Origin: Candidatus Albibeggiatoa sp. nov. BB20
Lineage (GTDB): Bacteria; Pseudomonadota; Gammaproteobacteria; Beggiatoales; Beggiatoaceae
DNA length: 7,444 bases
Assembly (NCBI GenBank): GCA_016744725.1
Contig: JADGDW010000018.1
Location: 28,582-36,025 of the forward strand
Reading direction: 5' to 3'
This document shows, one piece after another, positions 1-5,622 of this stretch (its first letter is position 1; every line of letters starts with the position of its first letter). The notes under the pieces were generated by a model. That model made no database searches and was not told the origin of the DNA. It worked only from the letters and a program-made list of their open reading frames with translations. The position numbers and the translations under genes are program-made.

Positions 1-643
1 GCACTATTCTTAAGCCAAAAGTGTATTTTTTCATTCTATAAAGCAAGATGTCACATAGGTTAAATATAGCTATAAATTCATTAAACGCTACCGCTTTCCA
101 TCGTAGCCAAGAACCGATTGCGCAAATGTTTGCTATTTCACGCAAATTGAGGCAGCAAGGGATTAAACATTATGGCTTTCATGGTTTATCTTATAAGTAG
201 TATATTGCATCGGTGTTGCCTGATTATGTGGGTACGGACAATACAGGTAAAACCGTGGTATGTCACTTGGGTAATGGTGCAAGTTTATGTGCTATTGAAC
301 ATGGAAAAAGTGTGGCATCAACAACAGGTTTTTCTGCTGTGGAAGGTTTGCCGATGGGAACTCGGTGTGGCAGTATTGATGTTGGTGTGGCGTTGTATCT
401 GTGGGAACAAGGTTATAGTTTAAAACAAGCAACTGATGTTATTTTATAAATAATCAGGATTACTTGGTATGTCAGGAGGAATCAGTGCTGATATGCGGGT
501 ATTACTTGATAGCGAACATGTTGATGCAAAACAGGCTGTAGAACATTATTGTTATCGTATTGCGCGTGAAATAGGTTCACAAGCGGTGGCAATGCAAGGG
601 CTCAATCATATTATTGTATAGTTATTTTATTCTAAAGTGATAC

Positions 644-658
644 AGGACTAGCAGTCCT
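644..658. repeat. Palindrome AGGACT-AGC-AGTCCT (long element, first)
   Basis: This is a perfect 6-bp inverted repeat around a 3-base centre, AGGACTAGCAGTCCT. It is one of three such palindromes in the window, all inside the two miniature elements. In RNA it would form a tight hairpin with a three-base loop. It lies 49 bp before the start of the next copy, which is exactly the length difference between the two elements. Confidence 0.9.
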
Positions 659-692
659 CGATTTTAAAACTGATTGATATTTAAAGTGTAAA

Positions 693-707
693 AGGACTGC
701 CAGTCCT
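693..707. repeat. Palindrome AGGACT-GCC-AGTCCT (long element, second)
   Basis: Perfect 6-bp arms surround GCC. The flank on its right (708-730) is the part that matches, in reverse complement, the left arm of the short element (993-1015). This makes it the counterpart of one half of the single palindrome in the short copy. Confidence 0.9.
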
Positions 708-992
708 AACACATAAACCGAAATTGACTATATTTACTGCGGGTATTGGTGAACATGCAGTGCCCGTATGGGAAAAATCTGTGAACGCTTAACATGGTTA
801 GGAGTTGAGTTAGATGTCCAAGCAAATCAACAAGGCCAATCATTAATTTCAACAGAAAATAGCTCAATTGCAGTATGGTTGATACTAACCAATGAAGAAA
901 TTATCATTGCAAAACACAGTTTGGAATTAGTTTTGACAGCATAGTTTAATGGTGCTGTATTTTGTTTTTAGAATGATAGAAAGTGTTTGATA

Positions 993-1055
993 TAGTCAAT
1001 TTCGATTTATATATTAGGACTGACAGTCCTGTATTACTTTAGAATAAAACGACTG
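993..1055 (+). mobile_element. 63-bp MITE-like element (short form)
   Basis: This is a second copy of the ackA-inserted element, in opposite orientation. Its right arm (1025-1050) matches the reverse complement of 624-649 with few differences, and its left arm (993-1021) matches the reverse complement of 702-730. It has TA on each side (991-992 and 1056-1057) and ends TAGTC/GACTG, close to the long copy's termini. It has a single central palindrome at 1016-1030 and lacks the extra 49-bp unit. The two arms are imperfectly complementary along most of their length, so the whole element could fold as one hairpin, as is typical of MITEs. It lies 48 bp after the ancestral ackA stop and 39 bp before the -35 box of the next gene. 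Confidence 0.8.
1016..1030. repeat. Palindrome AGGACT-GAC-AGTCCT (short element centre)
   Basis: Perfect 6-bp arms surround GAC at the centre of the 63-bp element. The arms are identical to those of the palindromes at 644-658 and 693-707. Only the three central bases vary among the copies, which suggests the arms are under selection or are kept alike by recombination. Confidence 0.9.
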
Positions 1056-1094
1056 TACTCATGGGTGCAATGATTTTGAGTGTGAGTAAATAGA

Positions 1095-1123
1095 TTGACA
1101 GAAGCTGAAAAAATAGATATTTT
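1095..1123 (+). promoter_or_regulatory. Sigma-70-type promoter for the TPR gene
   Basis: A perfect -35 box TTGACA (1095-1100) is followed, after a 17-base spacer, by TATTTT (1118-1123), a 4 of 6 match to the -10 consensus. Transcription would begin near 1130, giving a leader of about 35 bases before the ATG at 1165. It lies downstream of the short element, so the gene does not depend on ackA transcription. Prediction only. Confidence 0.5.
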
Positions 1124-1140
1124 GCAAATAATAATTTAAT

Positions 1141-1158
1141 CCATTCCATTAATGGGGG
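1141..1158 (+). promoter_or_regulatory. Shine-Dalgarno region with overlapping palindrome
   Basis: GGGGG at 1154-1158 lies 6 bases before ATG 1165 and decides that start over the in-frame ATG at 1171, which would be about 12 bases away. The ribosome site overlaps a perfect palindrome CCATTAATGG (1146-1155). Alternatively, CCATT 1141-1145 can pair with AATGG 1151-1155 across a 5-base loop. Either structure would partly mask the site, so weak translational control is conceivable but unproven. Confidence 0.4.
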
Positions 1159-1164
1159 TTTTGC

Positions 1165-2229
1165 ATGTCTATGAGAAACACAATTCTATATATTACTTTT
1201 TGTTTGCTGTGTTTTAATACATCAATCTATGCCGATGAGGCGCAAGAACGCTCAATGTATAATCAAGTTCAGGACTTGTTAGATAATTATGAGGAAAATT
1301 TCCTTAATAAAAACAAAGTTAAATCACTGCTTAATAAAATGGAAAAAATGAATCCTAACAGTCATTATATGTTGGTTGGATATTGCCGTTTTTCATACAA
1401 ATCAGGCTATATTAGCTACAACGATTATAAGCAGCCTGCATTAGCAAGAGCAAGACAATATTTTAGACAGGCAATTAGCATTAAGCCCAACTTCTCTGAC
1501 GCTTACCTTTATGGTGCTTATGCTCATGCTTTCAGTAAAAAATATGATTTTGCTCAAAAACTGGCCAATAAAGCACGTCAATTATCACCTAACTCAGCAA
1601 GAGTGGATATTTTATTTGCACATTTGGCAAAAATTCATAAAGACTATGCGGCTATCATTCAATATGCTCAAGCAGCCATTAGCAAAGAGCCTAACAATAA
1701 TGCCATTTTATCAAAAGCTTATAATAATCTTTCAAAAGCATATAAGGGTCTGAAAGATTATGCCAAAGCCGATAGTATATACAAGAAGATCATTGAACTT
1801 GATCCAGAGTCAGCTTGGGCAAGAATTAATTACAGCTCCTTTCTGACAAAAAATTTAAAAAACTACGATGAGGCGATAGAACAAGGCAAAATCGCGCTTG
1901 AATTAGCAGAGATTGGCATGGCACACAAAGTATTGGGCAAAGCCTATTATGAAAAAGCGGCTCAATTACATTGGGATGAAAAACAATATGAAGCATCATT
2001 GCTTTATTTTAAACATTCAACAGAACAATATGCCTATGATTCAAATGCGTGGTACGGATTGGGCATAACCTATTATCAAATAGGCTACAAAAATAGAAAT
2101 AAATCCCAAATCAAACAAGCAGAAGCTGCCCTTAAAAAAGCCCTTACGATTGACCCAAAACATCAGGAAGCCATTGAAAATTTAAAACATGTCGAGATGT
2201 TATTGAATAGGTTAGAGAAATCCAGTTAA
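1165..2229 (+). CDS. Exported tetratricopeptide-repeat (TPR) protein
   Basis: A 354-residue protein. Residues 1-23 look like a Sec signal peptide: Arg4, a hydrophobic core from about 6 to 17, and a cleavage site after SIYA with DEAQ following. There is no good lipobox, so a soluble periplasmic or secreted protein is expected. The rest is mostly helical repeats. TPR-like units are visible at about 92-109, 112-142, 147-177, 184-214 (best match, YNNLSKAYKGLKDYAKA then IIELDP), 218-250, 252-290 and 294-331 (WYGLGITYY then ALKKALTIDP). TPRs bind other proteins; nothing indicates an enzymatic domain. The ATG at 1165 has GGGGG six bases upstream and its own promoter candidate. It faces the gene at 2344-3504 convergently, so its partner is not revealed by an operon. 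The specific role is unknown. Confidence is high for a real TPR gene and low for any function. Confidence 0.9.
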   Translation: MSMRNTILYITFCLLCFNTSIYADEAQERSMYNQVQDLLDNYEENFLNKNKVKSLLNKMEKMNPNSHYMLVGYCRFSYKSGYISYNDYKQPALARARQYFRQAISIKPNFSDAYLYGAYAHAFSKKYDFAQKLANKARQLSPNSARVDILFAHLAKIHKDYAAIIQYAQAAISKEPNNNAILSKAYNNLSKAYKGLKDYAKADSIYKKIIELDPESAWARINYSSFLTKNLKNYDEAIEQGKIALELAEIGMAHKVLGKAYYEKAAQLHWDEKQYEASLLYFKHSTEQYAYDSNAWYGLGITYYQIGYKNRNKSQIKQAEAALKKALTIDPKHQEAIENLKHVEMLLNRLEKSS

Positions 2230-2243
2230 ATCACAGCAGCCTA

Positions 2244-2277
2244 ATGCCCTTTATCTAAGCATAATGATATGGGGCAT
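2244..2277. terminator. Hairpin between convergent genes, possible terminator
   Basis: ATGCCC (2244-2249) pairs with GGGCAT (2272-2277). The stem continues through a T-G pair and one T-T mismatch into TATC (2252-2255) with GATA (2266-2269), around a 10-base loop. It lies 15 bases after the TPR stop, in a 114-bp spacer between converging genes, where a two-way terminator would be expected. No T-run follows on either strand, so it is not a classic intrinsic terminator. It may instead protect the 3' end of the mRNA. Confidence 0.35.
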
Positions 2278-2343
2278 AACATAAGAAAACAGCCACATAA
2301 TCCTGATATTTAGAATGTTTTCCTGATTTGATAAGCTAAAAAT

Positions 2344-3504
2344 CTAATTTTTCTCATAGCTAGGTAATAATTGAATTGCATCACTAATTAGTATGTCAAT
2401 GATGTTATTGAGAGATTGCTGCATAGCGATTTTCCATTCAGTTTGTGTGGCAATAATGGCCTCGTTCACATCGTTGCTAAAAGCTTCTCGTTGCATCACT
2501 TCAACACCTTCGTTAATAGCATAATCTATTCCTAATCCAATACCTGCTCCAATCACAGTACCCACAGGCCCACCCAGTGTACCAATCGTACCACTACCAC
2601 CGACGACAAGTGCTTTAGTCACAAAAGGAGAAGCTAACTTAGATAATAAGCCTTTACTCGCAGTACCCGCCACTGTTTTGATAGCAACACCTCCCAACAC
2701 TTTACCGCCGATACTTGCACCACCCGCTATGAGAACTGCGCCTAAAGTTTTCCCTTCTGGGGTTTTTTCGTATGCTGCCATATTCATTTTATTAAACTGA
2801 CTATCCCAATCCAATCTCATATCAACTTGAGTGTTCTCTGTCTGTAAATGGGTAGTTTCACGAGAGACAAAAGACAGGAAATTTAAATGTATCATCGATA
2901 AGGCATTAATATAATGACTGCGTATTGAGGTTACGGTATTTTGATAAGTCTGCTTTAGTTTTGGATGGGTGACTTCAGGACGCAATACAATATCTTCATA
3001 ATGTTTAAGGATATATTGCTCAACATCATGTGCAACGACATCACTTAAATCTTCGGAACTAAAGCTGATCGTATGTTCCGCAGTCGCAGAAATGGCTTTC
3101 CATAAAATTTTATATGTAGTGGCATAAGCAAAATACCAATCAGCAAATATATCTACTCGCTCGTGTACTGACTCAAAGCTTAAGCTTAAAGTATATTCTA
3201 GTTCATTATCAGCTTGTTGGATTAAATTGTGTCTCATTTGCTCTAGCGATTTGACACTTTGTTGTACAAATTCTGAATAACGTTCCGCGTCCGCTAAGAC
3301 TTTTACTAATTCACCTGCTTGATTTTGGTAAATAAGTTGTATTTGTGGGTGGACTTGGGCTTGAATGCCTGTTTTGATTTGTGATTCGTCTTGGTGAACA
3401 GCTTGGTTGTATTCAGTCTTAGATATTAAGAAATCGTACCAAGTGCGTCCAAAAAAAAGTATGATAAAGCAGATAAGAAAAATAGTAATCAGCCATCTAA
3501 ACAT
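2344..3504 (-). CDS. Membrane-anchored protein with glycine-rich hydrophobic segment, unknown function
   Basis: A 386-residue protein that I do not recognise. Residues 3-18 are very hydrophobic (WLITIFLICFIILFF) followed by Arg20, consistent with an uncleaved N-terminal signal anchor. Residues 30-245 are polar, Gln/Glu-rich and probably helical. Residues about 254-330 form a long small-residue block with many Gly, Ala and Val; the part at 302-326 (SGTIGTLGGPVGTVIGAGIG and onward) has the spaced glycines of a glycine-zipper membrane segment. A charged, probably helical tail (331-386) follows. By analogy such segments insert into or oligomerise in membranes, but pore formation is only a guess. 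The start is supported by AAGAG eight bases upstream. No convincing promoter was found. The gene stands alone, converging on the TPR gene and followed upstream by a 325-bp spacer before mltF on the same strand. It could belong to an uncharacterised inner-membrane family. Confidence 0.82.
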   Translation of the reverse strand: MFRWLITIFLICFIILFFGRTWYDFLISKTEYNQAVHQDESQIKTGIQAQVHPQIQLIYQNQAGELVKVLADAERYSEFVQQSVKSLEQMRHNLIQQADNELEYTLSLSFESVHERVDIFADWYFAYATTYKILWKAISATAEHTISFSSEDLSDVVAHDVEQYILKHYEDIVLRPEVTHPKLKQTYQNTVTSIRSHYINALSMIHLNFLSFVSRETTHLQTENTQVDMRLDWDSQFNKMNMAAYEKTPEGKTLGAVLIAGGASIGGKVLGGVAIKTVAGTASKGLLSKLASPFVTKALVVGGSGTIGTLGGPVGTVIGAGIGLGIDYAINEGVEVMQREAFSNDVNEAIIATQTEWKIAMQQSLNNIIDILISDAIQLLPSYEKN

Positions 3505-3829
3505 GGGATAGGCTCTTGCAAATTAGGATATTAAAAATAGTTTAGCTCGAATAGATAGTTTTGACATAAAAATAAATATTTTGGGAATATGCTGAATCCA
3601 AATTCGACTCAAATTATAGTCCTCTAAATCATGGTAAAGCACACAGCTATTATCGAAATTATTGAGTAAATTTAAGTTGTTATGGGTAAAGCAGGTTTAA
3701 AGCCATTATCTGCGACGACTAAAGATGTGGAAGAAAACGCATTTATAAGAGGTTTGGAATATTTTTAATAGCATTTCAAATCTTGCTTTATCCATCCCTT
3801 ATTGCTGAACACGATTTCTGCTGTACCTA
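3505..3829. other. Gene-free spacer between mltF and the glycine-rich protein gene
   Basis: 325 bp with no convincing gene. On the plus strand a 28-codon open frame (3682-3768, MGKAGLKPLS to IRGLEYF) uses sensible codons but has no ribosome site and no recognised family; it may be a fragment of a lost gene. A TTGACA at 3561-3566 (plus strand) has no proper -10 at 16-18 bases. AGTCCT at 3618-3623 matches one arm of the miniature-element palindrome but lacks the other arm and the flanks. No terminator with a T-run was seen for mltF, whose transcription could continue through this region into the next minus-strand gene. Confidence 0.5.
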
Positions 3830-5230
3830 TTACCAGATAAAAGCTTGAGGTTGATATGGAAGTGTTTTATATCCATTGGATAAATAAATAGTGTGTTGCG
3901 GTATTTTTTTCTGGTCAACAAATTTCAACATTGCATAATAACGTCGAATCCGACGCACATATTCCACCGCTTCATAACCACGTGCTTTGCCATACTTGGT
4001 TTTTTTATACCATTCAGGTTTGGATAACAATAACAAATATTTTTTGACCACACCCCAATAATTAGACTTAAATCCATCTTGTTCTGCCAATTTTCGCGCA
4101 TCCATCACATGACCAAAACCCACATTATAAGCAGCGAACATAAACCAAGTACGATCAGGTTCAACAATATCATCTGGTAAGCGTGAATATAATTTTCTTA
4201 AATAACGAGCACCCCCTTCAATACTTTGAAATGGATCTTCACGGTTCTCAACACCCAAATAAGCTGCGGTATCCTCGGTCAACATCATTAGACCACGTAC
4301 ACCCGTTCTTGATATGGCATCAGGATTCCATAAAGATTCTTCATAACCAACCGATGCAATCAATCGCCAATCAATTTGCTGAGCTAAACCCATCTGCTCA
4401 AAACAGTGCCGATATAATGGCAAACGTTTTTTAACATTTTTATAAAAACTATTGATATTGAATGCATTAAAATCCTTAGCTTCGGTCAATTCTCCGTAAT
4501 AATGCTGTTTTAGTTTTTCCAATTCACCAGAATATTTGGCTTGTTCAATAAATTGCACTGCTGCTTGATATAAGCTGTCATCCTTAGTTTGTCGCAAAAA
4601 TGCCCAGCCACGTTGCTGGGTTGAAACACTGGTTGCAATTAATAGTTTTGGATAAAAATGACGTATTGCTGCAAGTTGATGCGAGTCTGCTAAAACTAAA
4701 TGTTGCTCATCTAATTGTGATAATAAGTTTAAATTAGAAGTCTCAAAAGTTTGCCAGCTCAGTTTAGGCTGTTGTTGCTTTAGCTGCTCAATAATTTCTT
4801 TATAAATAATATGTTGACTGGTTTGAATAGGGTATTTTTCAGTAAGCTGATTTAGATTTTTGGGAATCTGCGGATTTTCTTGATGATAGACAAGATAATG
4901 CTCTGTTTTTTGATAAAAAGGGGTGGTTCGTAAATCGATATGTTGGTGCAAGGAATTATGGGTAATCGCAAATTGTACCGCTTGATTTTGTAATAAACTC
5001 ACGATTTCATCAGAATTAGCCACAGTTACAATATGAACTTTAACTTGTAATTGTTGTGCAAAATCTTGAATTAATTCCATATCCAAGTTTTTTTGAGCTG
5101 GAGATAAATGCGTATATGGCAGCACTGCAATTTTAATATTGCCCTGTTGCTGAATCTGTTGCAATTGAGTTAATTCAGGCGTGCAAAAACTGAGGAAGAT
5201 GCCTAGTAATACGATTATTAAATATTTCAT
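3830..5230 (-). CDS. mltF: MltF-type lytic transglycosylase (solute-binding + SLT domains)
   Basis: A 466-residue membrane-bound lytic murein transglycosylase F. The family cleaves the MurNAc-GlcNAc bond of peptidoglycan without water, leaving 1,6-anhydroMurNAc, at the periplasmic face. Residues 1-16 form a hydrophobic export signal. About 30-246 is the solute-binding-protein-3-like module (GNIKIAVLP start, LDMELIQDFAQQL, KLKQHYYGEL end), which is regulatory in known MltF. About 280-437 is the SLT catalytic domain with the expected motifs: IDWRLIASVGYEES with catalytic Glu298, WNPDAISRTGVRGLMMLTEDTA, GGARYLRKL, FAAYNVGFGHVMDARKL, and YGKARGYEAVEYVRRI. A 29-residue tail follows. It is somewhat shorter than E. 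coli MltF (about 518). Cys16 in LSFC is a poor lipobox because Phe is at -1, so a lipoprotein or an uncleaved anchor are both possible. TGAGAA six bases upstream supports the start. The gene is divergent from yhdP. Confidence 0.96.
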   Translation of the reverse strand: MKYLIIVLLGIFLSFCTPELTQLQQIQQQGNIKIAVLPYTHLSPAQKNLDMELIQDFAQQLQVKVHIVTVANSDEIVSLLQNQAVQFAITHNSLHQHIDLRTTPFYQKTEHYLVYHQENPQIPKNLNQLTEKYPIQTSQHIIYKEIIEQLKQQQPKLSWQTFETSNLNLLSQLDEQHLVLADSHQLAAIRHFYPKLLIATSVSTQQRGWAFLRQTKDDSLYQAAVQFIEQAKYSGELEKLKQHYYGELTEAKDFNAFNINSFYKNVKKRLPLYRHCFEQMGLAQQIDWRLIASVGYEESLWNPDAISRTGVRGLMMLTEDTAAYLGVENREDPFQSIEGGARYLRKLYSRLPDDIVEPDRTWFMFAAYNVGFGHVMDARKLAEQDGFKSNYWGVVKKYLLLLSKPEWYKKTKYGKARGYEAVEYVRRIRRYYAMLKFVDQKKIPQHTIYLSNGYKTLPYQPQAFIW

Positions 5231-5297
5231 GATTGATTCTCATTCGGCAACGATAAAAAAATAGAATGCTTTTATTTTGCTGACAGCTAAACCTCTA

Positions 5298-5303
5298 ATT
5301 ATA
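5298..5303 (-). promoter_or_regulatory. Candidate -10 box for mltF
   Basis: The minus strand reads TATAAT, a perfect -10 consensus, preceded directly by TTG. Transcription would start near 5291, giving a leader of about 60 bases before the mltF ATG at 5230. The -35 region at 17-18 bases is A-rich and does not match TTGACA, so an activator may be needed or the match may be chance in AT-rich DNA. Confidence 0.33.
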
Positions 5304-5499
5304 CAAGCAATTTTTAAAGCATTTTTATTATTTTTAAGTCGTTCCCTAATAAAATCGGCTTTTTTCACTTAATAAGCATTCTCTAAATGAAAAAGTTAGA
5401 TTATAAAATAACTATTTATTCTAGTTAAGCCACCTCTAAATGTACATAGTAAAATGCTTAAAATTGCTCTCATTTTTAAATAAAAACTACATTAACTGC

Positions 5500-5528
5500 T
5501 TGACGGACTATATATTTAAATGAATAAT
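5500..5528 (+). promoter_or_regulatory. Candidate sigma-70 promoter for yhdP
   Basis: TTGACG (5500-5505), five of six matches to the -35 consensus, is followed after exactly 17 bases by AATAAT (5523-5528), also five of six matches to the -10. Transcription would start near 5535, giving a leader of almost 90 bases before the GTG at 5623. This leader includes the hairpin at 5580-5599. Confidence 0.45.
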
Positions 5529-5579
5529 CTGATATTCTTACTTTAACAATTTAAATATTGGGCAGCTTGATTCCATTGC

Positions 5580-5599
5580 TTGCTAAGGTAAGATAGCAA
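5580..5599 (+). promoter_or_regulatory. Small hairpin plus T-run in yhdP leader
   Basis: TTGCTA (5580-5585) can pair with TAGCAA (5594-5599) across an 8-base loop, and five T's follow at 5602-5606. The arrangement resembles a very weak intrinsic terminator just ahead of the GTG start, but the 6-bp stem has only two G-C pairs. It could be an attenuator-like leader structure or chance. Confidence 0.22.
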
Positions 5600-5622
5600 A
5601 ATTTTTCAACTGGATAATCATT

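Larger units (their letters stand above)
619..730 (-). mobile_element. 112-bp MITE-like element inserted in ackA (long form)
   Basis: Removing 619-730 plus one TA restores the uninterrupted acetate kinase motif HIIV-FTAGIGEH (GTA at 616-618 joined to TTT at 733-735), so the insertion boundaries are read from the host gene itself. TA is duplicated at 617-618 and 731-732. Imperfect terminal inverted repeats start TAGTTATTTT on the left and TAGTCAATTT on the complement of the right end. No coding capacity is present. TA duplication is the hallmark of the IS630/Tc1/mariner superfamily, so this is probably a non-autonomous derivative mobilised by such a transposase elsewhere. It contains two 15-bp palindromes at 644-658 and 693-707. 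The 114-bp total is a multiple of three, but the insertion brings in an in-frame TAG at 619-621. Strand is given relative to the copy at 993-1055. Confidence 0.85.
84..944 (+). pseudogene. ackA: Decayed acetate kinase gene (ackA remnant)
   Basis: This is the remnant of acetate kinase, which interconverts acetyl phosphate + ADP and acetate + ATP. Seen in order: TAFHRSQEPIAQMFA, YGFHGLSY, VCHLGNGASLCAIEHGKSV, GLPMGTRCGSID, SGLLGMSGGISADMR, a GLNHIIV/FTAGIGEH pair, then LGVELD and TNEEIIIAKH. By family knowledge these carry the catalytic or binding His (FHG), Asn (LGNG), Arg (GTR) and Glu (TNEE). Lesions: about the first 145 of about 400 residues are absent; the catalytic Asp of FDTAFH reads Ala; an extra TAG codon sits at 198-200, apparently from duplication of AGT; the frame shifts near 444-453, with stop TAA at 447-449; a 112-bp element plus TA duplication interrupts at 619-732; one A is missing from the run at 773-777, so the frame hits TAA at 788-790. 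The ancestral stop is TAG 942-944. In frame with this, 54-83 reads roughly like the HNPANxxGI region, but that is weak. Certainly non-functional. Confidence 0.93.
5231..5622. other. Divergent regulatory spacer between mltF and yhdP
   Basis: 392 very AT-rich bases with no open frame worth calling and no RNA gene recognised. It must carry promoters for both flanking genes; the candidates are listed separately. The heptamer AAGCATT or its complement occurs four times (5265-5271, 5317-5323, 5374-5380, 5453-5459). A stretch at 5291-5307 matches 5432-5448 at 13 of 17 positions as an imperfect direct repeat. Either could be binding sites or chance in such biased sequence. Confidence 0.5.

Noticed and set aside
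172..423. Alternative-frame open reading frame inside the ackA remnant
   Set aside because: The neighbouring frame gives clear acetate kinase motifs; this frame gives an unlikely Trp/Val/Cys-rich product.
644..707. The repeated palindromes as a CRISPR array
   Set aside because: Only two repeats of 15 bp in this element, a single 34-bp interval, terminal inverted repeats with TA duplication, and no cas genes. A transposon-like element explains them better.
1511..1753. Plus-strand frame inside the TPR gene
   Set aside because: Fully contained in a well-supported gene and without its own ribosome site or family resemblance.
3561..3590. TTGACA at 3561 as a plus-strand promoter
   Set aside because: No acceptable -10 box at normal spacing, and no plus-strand gene follows for about 2 kb.
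3618..3623. AGTCCT, preceded by TATAGTCC, resembling a third miniature-element copy
   Set aside because: The second palindrome arm and both conserved flanks are missing, so it is a chance match to a short motif.
3682..3768. 28-codon open frame on the plus strand (MGKAGLKPLS...RGLEYF)
   Set aside because: No ribosome site, no recognised family and an in-frame stop just upstream. Described only as spacer content.
4183..4434. Plus-strand frame antisense to mltF
   Set aside because: Covers the antisense of the conserved catalytic domain. The openness is explained by the codon use of mltF.
5500..5516. GGACTATA in the yhdP spacer resembling the element's terminal GACTATA
   Set aside because: Similarity ends after about seven bases and no partner terminus or palindrome is nearby. 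The TTGACG is better explained as a -35 box.
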